52,331 nt of DNA from positions 1 through 52,331 of the forward strand of contig JAYFPE010000028.1 of NCBI GenBank assembly GCA_034928145.1, given 5' to 3'. Position 1 is the stretch's first letter. Every line of letters begins with the position of its first letter. Under the pieces are notes generated by a model. It ran no database searches and was not told where the DNA came from. It saw nothing but the letters and a program-made list of their open reading frames with translations. The position numbers and the translations under genes are program-made. This DNA comes from Pelethousia sp034928145 (GTDB lineage Bacteria; Bacillota; Clostridia; Christensenellales; CAG-138). Positions 47,752-52,331 of this stretch are shown piece after piece.

Positions 47752-48899
47752 ACCCCGCCCAGGGCCATGATAAGGCCCATCGTCAACACATACATTAGCG
47801 CCACCGCGGCCACGCAGGCAAACATATAGCGGCAGATATCCGCCAGGTCATTAAGCAGTTTAGGCATGCGCTCATCCGAAAGCTGGGCGCAAAGGGCCGC
47901 TGTGATGCGAAACGCTAAGTTCATCCCGGCGAGGCGCAAAAGCGGTGTGAGCACCATACCCAGGGCAATGAATACAGCCGCGATGCCTGCCGCGTTTTTG
48001 ATCAGCAGGGTGCAGCCCCGTACGCTGTCCAGGCTGCCCGCCACAACGCCCCCCACCAGGGGCAGGGATTTATCCAAGGCGTATTTCATGGTGCGAAAGC
48101 TGATGCTGTCCGCCCCACCCACGCTCATGCCCCGCAAGGCCATGCTGCCAAGGAAGACCGTGGTGATGCCGCCGATCATCCATTTAGCAAAGGATTTGAT
48201 TGTCCCGGCCACATGATCGAGCTGCTTGCGGCCTGTAAGCGCGCCTACGATATGCAGCACCCCGGCGCTCATTACGGCGGGCAGCAGCAGCCCCTGCACG
48301 GTTTTAGCTACAGTGCCGCTTAAAAAGACGAACAGCGGCTGAGCCATGCCGGCCGAAGCCGTGGCCCCGACTGCCGCTAGCAGCGTTGCCAGCAGCGGCG
48401 CGAAGGCCTCCAGCAATCTACAGATATCGCCGATGGCCTCGGCGGCCAAGCCTAACTGGGCGGCCATCACGCCGCTAAGCACGGCCACGCACACCCCATA
48501 ACAGAGGAAGGAAGCGATCTCCTTTACGCTCCCCTGGCCTTCGCCCAGGAGTGCATCCAAGAGGCCAATAAAAAGGGCCACGCCAATCACCGTACCCAGG
48601 CTGGCGATGCCCTGGCGCACGGCGACCACGGCCGCCTCCCATAAGCCTTGCAGCAAATTCTCGCCAATATCCCCCTCGCCCAGCGCGTAGCTTGCGATCA
48701 GCTCCCCCGCGCTCTCATAACCCCAGAGGGCGCGCACCTCGGGCGACAAGCTGGCATAGCTTTGCTGCCATTCGCTCAGGTCATAGCCGTTTAGCGTGAT
48801 GCGCAGGGTATCTTCCAGCTCTTCCTCCAGTGCATGGGCCGTTGTGGGGGTGAGCAGCAGCGTGGCCAGCAGGAACAGCAGAGCGAACCGCCTCCTCAT
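47748..48899 (-). CDS. spoIIIAE: Stage III sporulation protein AE
   Basis: A polytopic membrane protein of the channel. The 383-residue protein starts at the ATG at 48899, which overlaps the spoIIIAD stop (ATGA), with a signal peptide (about 1-22), an extracytoplasmic segment and about seven transmembrane helices. Conserved blocks are GVVAGSLDSVRGCTLLIKNAAG and ISFRTMKYALDKSLPLVGG. The longer open frame runs through spoIIIAD and is rejected. Confidence 0.95.
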   Translation of the reverse strand: MRRRFALLFLLATLLLTPTTAHALEEELEDTLRITLNGYDLSEWQQSYASLSPEVRALWGYESAGELIASYALGEGDIGENLLQGLWEAAVVAVRQGIASLGTVIGVALFIGLLDALLGEGQGSVKEIASFLCYGVCVAVLSGVMAAQLGLAAEAIGDICRLLEAFAPLLATLLAAVGATASAGMAQPLFVFLSGTVAKTVQGLLLPAVMSAGVLHIVGALTGRKQLDHVAGTIKSFAKWMIGGITTVFLGSMALRGMSVGGADSISFRTMKYALDKSLPLVGGVVAGSLDSVRGCTLLIKNAAGIAAVFIALGMVLTPLLRLAGMNLAFRITAALCAQLSDERMPKLLNDLADICRYMFACVAAVALMYVLTMGLIMALGGV

Positions 48900-49291
48900 G
48901 GCGTTTGCTGCAAGAGGCCGCTCAAAAGGCTTAATACGGCCATCAGGGCCGGCAGGGCAGCGGCTACGATCAGTACCCGGCCCGCCAATTCCACCTTGGA
49001 GGCGATGGCGCTCTCCCCCGCATCCCGGCAAGCCTCGGCCGCGAATTGCACCACATAGGAGATGCCTATCACCTTAAACACCAGTTTCAACTGCTCAGCC
49101 CCTAGGCCGAAGCGGCCGGCCACGCCGTCCACGGCGGCGCGAATGGCGGCGATATCCGAAAGAGCATAGGCCAAAAGGAACAGGCAGGCGGCCACGCTCA
49201 GCTGCAGCGCCATTTCGGGCCTATAGGCCCGCAGCACCACCGCGGCCGATACGGCCAGGAGGGCAATCCCGGCCAGCTTAAAGGCCGTCAC
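48896..49291 (-). CDS. spoIIIAD: Stage III sporulation protein AD
   Basis: A 131-residue membrane protein with about four hydrophobic segments. FKVIGISYVVQFAAEACRDAGESAIASKVELAGRVLIVAAALP is the family hallmark (key residues Y-V-x-Q-F, C-R-D-A-G-E, A-x-K-x-E-x-x-G). It overlaps spoIIIAE by four bases and lies two bases after spoIIIAC. Confidence 0.95.
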   Translation of the reverse strand: MTAFKLAGIALLAVSAAVVLRAYRPEMALQLSVAACLFLLAYALSDIAAIRAAVDGVAGRFGLGAEQLKLVFKVIGISYVVQFAAEACRDAGESAIASKVELAGRVLIVAAALPALMAVLSLLSGLLQQTP

Positions 49292-49293
49292 GG

Positions 49294-49491
49294 CTAGTAA
49301 AGGCCAAAGATCCGCTTTACCTCATTAAAGAGGGAGCCGATCTCGCCCACCACCAGGCCCAGCACGATGATGAGGCCCATCAGGGCCGTGAGCATGGCAA
49401 TGTCCTCCCGGCCCGTTTGCTTGAGCAGCTGGCAGATCACCGCCACCAATATACCGATCCCCGCGATTTTGAGTATGATATCGATGCCCAT
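49294..49491 (-). CDS. spoIIIAC: Stage III sporulation protein AC
   Basis: A 65-residue two-helix membrane protein starting MGIDIILKIAGIGILVAVICQLLKQTGREDIAML; the Q-x-L-K-x-x-G-R-x-D turn is diagnostic. The length is standard. It sits between spoIIIAB (18-base gap) and spoIIIAD. Confidence 0.96.
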   Translation of the reverse strand: MGIDIILKIAGIGILVAVICQLLKQTGREDIAMLTALMGLIIVLGLVVGEIGSLFNEVKRIFGLY

Positions 49492-49509
49492 ATCGTTCCG
49501 TACCCTTCT

Positions 49510-50010
49510 TCAGATAATGAAAATAGCCGCCGCCAGGCCCAGCAGCAGCCCCAGCGTTCCATAAAGATCGCCCTTGCGCGCCTGTTCCTGCCGCAGGTCG
49601 TCGCGCCGCCTCTCCGCCTCCCGCAGGATGTAGGTGGCCACCTGCCTGCGGCTCTCGGCATCCGGCGCGGACAGCGCCTCGCCAAGCCCTAGGAGCAGGC
49701 TGCGGTCCTCCGGAATGAGACCATAGGGCGAGCATGCCTCCAGCGCCTCCCGCCAGGCCGCCTCGGCGCTCATTTGCGCCAAACTTTCCCCGAAAGCGGC
49801 CCATAAGGGTGAAAGTAGCGCACCCCGCGCCCCCAGGGCAGCGGCCAGACGGCTCAAGGGCAGGGCTTCGTAATCCATGCGCAAAAGCAGTTGGGGCACC
49901 TCTTCCGCAAACGCGGATAGGGCGGCGGCCCGGGCGGAAAAAGCATAGGCTTTGGCATAGCCCAGGAAGGTGAAAAGGGCCAACAGGCCCAGGGCCAGAA
50001 AGGGCCTCAT
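49510..50010 (-). CDS. spoIIIAB: Stage III sporulation protein AB
   Basis: A 166-residue protein with an N-terminal membrane helix (about 3-20), a helical domain resembling GspF/PilC cores (VPQLLLRMDYEALPLSRLAAAL) and a C-terminal helix (GTLGLLLGLAAAIFII). It follows and overlaps spoIIIAA by four bases, as in other spore formers. Confidence 0.94.
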   Translation of the reverse strand: MRPFLALGLLALFTFLGYAKAYAFSARAAALSAFAEEVPQLLLRMDYEALPLSRLAAALGARGALLSPLWAAFGESLAQMSAEAAWREALEACSPYGLIPEDRSLLLGLGEALSAPDAESRRQVATYILREAERRRDDLRQEQARKGDLYGTLGLLLGLAAAIFII

Positions 50011-50888
50011 GTGCTTTCCTCCGCTCCAAATACCAGCGCCAGGGTAGGCGCGGCCCCAGCTGCCCGCTTAAGCGCTACTACCCGCTGGAAGCAGCCGGCT
50101 TCCACCAAATCATAAATCTCCCGCCGCCGCCGCAGATCTTCCATAGAGGATGCATGCGCGCTGGCCAGTACCCGCACCCCACAGCCTGCGGCATCCAGCA
50201 CGGCCCTTGCGTCCTCCGGGCCGGAGAGCTCATCCGTCACCAGCACCTGTGGGGCCATGCCCCTAAGCATCAGCTGCAAAGCGCGGGCCTTTTTGCAGCC
50301 CTCCAGCACATCCGTGCAAGGCCCCACATCCAGCGTAGGTACGCCGCCCTCGCAACCTGCTAATTCCCGCCGCTCATCCGCGATGCAGACCGCAGTTCCC
50401 CGCTCGGAAAGCTGGCGGGCCGCATCCCGCAAAAGCGTGGTCTTTCCAGCGCCGGGCGGGGAGATCAGCAGGGCGCTTATCGGCCCGTCCGCCCCCCATA
50501 AAAGGGGCATCAGCCCATCGGCGCAGCCGGGGATCTCCCGGGCCAGGCGTATGTTAAAACCGGTGGGGGCCACCAGGCGAGGCCCTGCCTCTCCTCCGGC
50601 CATGCGGCCCGTAAGGCCCACCCGAAAGCCGCCCGGAAGCGTCATATAGCAGGCTGCCAACTCCTCGCTATAGGCATAAAGGGATTGGCGGCAAAGCCGA
50701 AGAAGCAGCTGGCGGCAATCCTCCGCGTCCGGCGTCCAGCCTAGGATGCGGCAGCTTCCGCCCATGACCCGGGTGGGTCTTCCCACCCGGATGCGTAGCT
50801 CTTCAGCCCCGGCAAGGCCCCATGTCCGCAGCTCTCCGGCCAGTTTCGCCGGCAGCAGCGGCAGCAGATAACGCTCCCATCCCTGCAT
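50007..50888 (-). CDS. spoIIIAA: Stage III sporulation protein AA (secretion-type ATPase)
   Basis: The cytoplasmic ATPase that energises the SpoIIIA channel. The 293-residue protein from the ATG at 50888 has Walker A SPPGAGKTTLLRD (about 143-155), CIADERREL as Walker B, and QVLVTDELSGPEDARAV. The N-terminal part shows ELRIRVGRP and SLYAYSEELAACYMTLPGGFRVGLTGR. A G-run lies 10 bases upstream. The 112-base gap before it has an AT-rich patch where a sigma-E promoter would be expected, but I cannot place hexamers with confidence. Confidence 0.96.
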   Translation of the reverse strand: MQGWERYLLPLLPAKLAGELRTWGLAGAEELRIRVGRPTRVMGGSCRILGWTPDAEDCRQLLLRLCRQSLYAYSEELAACYMTLPGGFRVGLTGRMAGGEAGPRLVAPTGFNIRLAREIPGCADGLMPLLWGADGPISALLISPPGAGKTTLLRDAARQLSERGTAVCIADERRELAGCEGGVPTLDVGPCTDVLEGCKKARALQLMLRGMAPQVLVTDELSGPEDARAVLDAAGCGVRVLASAHASSMEDLRRRREIYDLVEAGCFQRVVALKRAAGAAPTLALVFGAEEST

Positions 50889-50955
50889 CGCTGCCTGTCC
50901 CCCCTTTTGCTGTGTTATATATATGTAGAAAGATAAATGATTAGCACCGGGCATA

Positions 50956-50982
50956 GAAAAAGGGCGCCTTGCACCGGCGCCC
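50956..50982 (-). terminator. Terminator upstream of the spoIIIA operon
   Basis: GGGCGCC (50962-50968) pairs perfectly with GGCGCCC (50976-50982) around seven bases. On the minus strand it is followed by TTTTTC. It closes the unrecognised membrane-protein gene and insulates spoIIIA. Confidence 0.9.
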
Positions 50983-51000
50983 CCATTATGGATTATAATG

Positions 51001-51585
51001 TTATTCCTGCTCTTTTGGCCTTTCCTTTTCCTTAGCCACTGCATACAGGCAAAGCAATACGCTGCCAAAGCAAAGGGCGCTCATTTGCGCGTCCCGCAGG
51101 GATACCAGGGTGAAATCCAGCTCCACATAGCCGCCCATGGCCAGTGTGTAAACGGTGGAAAGCAGGTTGGTAACCAAGGGAATGGAGCATGCAACGGCCA
51201 GTGCCGTTCTAGGCGTAGAAGCGAGCACCGCCGCGCAAGCGCCGGCGAGGAAACCCGTGAGTAGTCTGCTTTGCACGCCGCCAAAGACCCCCGCCTTTTC
51301 TGCGCCAAAGGCTAGCAAGGCAAAAACAGCCAGCGCCGCAGGCGCCCCCGCGCCGGGGCCTTCCTCCCGCGCCCAGATAGCCAGCCACAGCGGCAGGACC
51401 ATGGCGCAAAGGTTGAAGCGTGTCTCCGGATTAAAGGCAATATCAAAACGTGCCAGGGCCAGCATAGCCAGAGCGAAAAAAGCCGCCTGAAAGCGGCCCA
51501 TCCCCAAGATGGATCGAAAGGGCGCCAGCGCGCCGGTAAGGCACAATATCAGGATACAGGCAAGCAGCGCTGTGTAAAGTTGCAT
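51001..51585 (-). CDS. Unrecognised polytopic membrane protein
   Basis: A 194-residue, very hydrophobic protein with about six predicted transmembrane helices (starting MQLYTALLACILILCLTGAL) and a short charged C-terminal tail (KEKERPKEQE). I do not recognise a family. The ATG at 51585 has GAAGG before it, lying in the 3' arm of a terminator-like hairpin, with seven T between SD and ATG. It stands between pgeF and the spoIIIA operon, with terminators on both sides. SpoIIIA-related function is possible by position only. Confidence 0.7.
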   Translation of the reverse strand: MQLYTALLACILILCLTGALAPFRSILGMGRFQAAFFALAMLALARFDIAFNPETRFNLCAMVLPLWLAIWAREEGPGAGAPAALAVFALLAFGAEKAGVFGGVQSRLLTGFLAGACAAVLASTPRTALAVACSIPLVTNLLSTVYTLAMGGYVELDFTLVSLRDAQMSALCFGSVLLCLYAVAKEKERPKEQE

Positions 51586-51637
51586 AAAAAAACCTTCTTC
51601 GCATGAGGTATCATTAAGGTACCCCGGACAAAGAAGG
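51586..51637 (-). terminator. Terminator-like hairpin overlapping the SD of the membrane-protein gene
   Basis: CCTTCTT (51593-51599) pairs with AAGAAGG (51631-51637), with an inner GGTA/TACC stem (51607-51610 and 51620-51623). On the minus strand the 3' arm ends GAAGG (the SD) and is followed by seven T and then the ATG. It can act as the pgeF terminator, as an attenuator or as an SD mask. Confidence 0.6.
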
Positions 51638-51663
51638 CGCAATCCCGTCAATGTTTGGCAGAT

Positions 51664-52331
51664 TTAGCGCAATTGGACAAAAGCGGCCATCGAGCCGGTA
51701 ACCCCCCGATCCCGTCGATGGGAAAAGAAATGCGCTGCATTCTCATAAGTACAGGCGCCCATTAACGTAATATGCTCCGGCAGGATGCCCGCGCGCATAA
51801 ACTGGATGGCCGCACACCTGGGCAGATCCACATGGGCCTTGCCAAACCTATCCAGGCCGGGCTGGCCTGCTAGCTTCACATCTGGGTCTGCAAAAACCTG
51901 TGCGAATTCATCGGCCAGCGATTCATCCACCTCAAAGCAGCGGGGACAAATGCAGGGGCCCGCGGCGGCCAGGATATCCGAAGGGTCACAGCCGAACTCC
52001 CGTACCATGGCTTGGGCCATCGCTAGGCCGATCTGCGCCAGCGTGCCCCTCCAGCCCGCGTGCGCCATGCCAGCGGAGCGGCTCACCGGGTCATACATGA
52101 AAAAGGCCCCGCAATCCGCATGGGAGGTAACCAGCGCCACAGCGGGGTCGTTTGTAATGATGCCGTCGCAAAAGGGCAGCGGCGGCTTACCAAAGCCCCG
52201 GCCCCGGTGGGAAGCATCCAGCCGCAGCACCGTGGCCCCGTGCTCATGGTTGACGATGGCCATATCTTCATAGCAAAGGCCTGCGCCGCGCGCGAAGCGG
52301 CTGTAGTTTTCCAGCACATCCGGCTCGCAGC
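51664..52331 (-). CDS. pgeF: PgeF/YfiH laccase-domain protein (partial, 5' end outside window)
   Basis: The multicopper-oxidase-fold family includes a peptidoglycan-editing amidase and purine-nucleoside-acting enzymes. The visible 221 residues have HEHGATV (standing where QxHG/Q.HGxxV is usual), VTSHADCGAFFMYDP, and MAHAGWRGT with the family zinc histidines and cysteine (H, C, H). The frame stays open to the window edge, and the normal N-terminal block (GG-x-S, SLN-x-G) is missing, so the true start is upstream. The GTG at 52315-52317 is internal. Confidence 0.92.
   Translation of the reverse strand, partial: CEPDVLENYSRFARGAGLCYEDMAIVNHEHGATVLRLDASHRGRGFGKPPLPFCDGIITNDPAVALVTSHADCGAFFMYDPVSRSAGMAHAGWRGTLAQIGLAMAQAMVREFGCDPSDILAAAGPCICPRCFEVDESLADEFAQVFADPDVKLAGQPGLDRFGKAHVDLPRCAAIQFMRAGILPEHITLMGACTYENAAHFFSHRRDRGVTGSMAAFVQLR

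Noticed and set aside
1..52331. CRISPR array, rRNA operon, prophage or toxin-antitoxin pair
   Set aside because: I saw no spaced direct repeats, rRNA segments, phage structural genes or typical toxin-antitoxin pairs.

Overview
The window is chromosomal DNA from an endospore-forming member of the Clostridia (Bacillota). It has moderately high GC (about 55-60% by eye) and purine-rich Shine-Dalgarno (SD) sites. The evidence for this placement is a complete spoIIIAA-AH operon, the spoIVB-spo0A pair, spoIIM, gerW (ytfJ), a dacF-type carboxypeptidase, and the clostridial fusion of IspH to ribosomal protein S1. I cannot name the genus. Nearly all genes lie on the minus strand. The plus strand carries a P-type ATPase, a tRNA-Trp, a tiny lipoprotein ORF and the tail of a transposase.

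Layout. 1-1.3 kb: a decayed transposase 3' end, a tyrosine recombinase and a perfect 34-bp palindrome. 1.3-6.5 kb: RNase HI, tRNA-Trp with a consensus promoter, a VOC protein, a Ca2+-type P-ATPase and an M19 dipeptidase. 6.5-15.1 kb: RNase Y, RecA (with a LexA-box-like site), CinA, PgsA, RimO and FtsK/SpoIIIE. 15.2-22.2 kb: a 26-codon lipoprotein ORF, IspH-S1, PlsC, Cmk, an HI0933-type flavoprotein, an RpiR regulator and SurE. 22.4-25 kb: a biotin-dependent decarboxylase operon (gamma-like subunit, biotin carrier, alpha subunit) behind a structured leader. 25-30.1 kb: site-2 protease, ScpA, ScpB, DUF2953, GerW, DacF and an RluB-type pseudouridine synthase, as one operon with an SD-masking hairpin at its start. 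30.1-35.4 kb: a D,D-carboxypeptidase-like protein that has lost its active site, DeoB, SpoIIM, Spo0A and SpoIVB. 35.4-46.4 kb: a long run of close-packed genes (Asp23, AmaP, DUF2273, NusB, TsaD-like, XseA, XseB, IspA, Dxs, TlyA, NadK, ArgR, RecN) that can be read as one transcription unit, from the promoter at 46.4 kb to the terminator at 35.4 kb, with an extra promoter before nadK. 46.4-51 kb: spoIIIAA-AH. 51-52.3 kb: an unrecognised membrane protein and a PgeF/YfiH protein cut by the window edge.

Functional threads. Sporulation genes cover the master regulator, SpoIVB signalling, the SpoIIIA channel, engulfment (SpoIIM) and germination (GerW). Isoprenoid supply (Dxs, IspA, IspH), DNA maintenance (RecA, RecN, XseAB, FtsK, ScpAB) and envelope functions (PgsA, PlsC, DacF, Asp23/AmaP) make up most of the rest.

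This is mainly core genome, and I did not find a defence island, prophage or biosynthetic cluster. The points most worth a second look are: a DacF-like protein with all three catalytic motifs replaced; a Spo0A whose receiver lacks two normally invariant residues; a 60-residue SpoIIIAF without its soluble domain; a decarboxylase gamma-like protein with a triplicated 38-residue motif; a signal-peptide-sized lipoprotein ORF; a possible internal start for free S1 inside ispH-rpsA; the loxP-sized palindrome beside the recombinase; and several leader hairpins that mask ribosome-binding sites.
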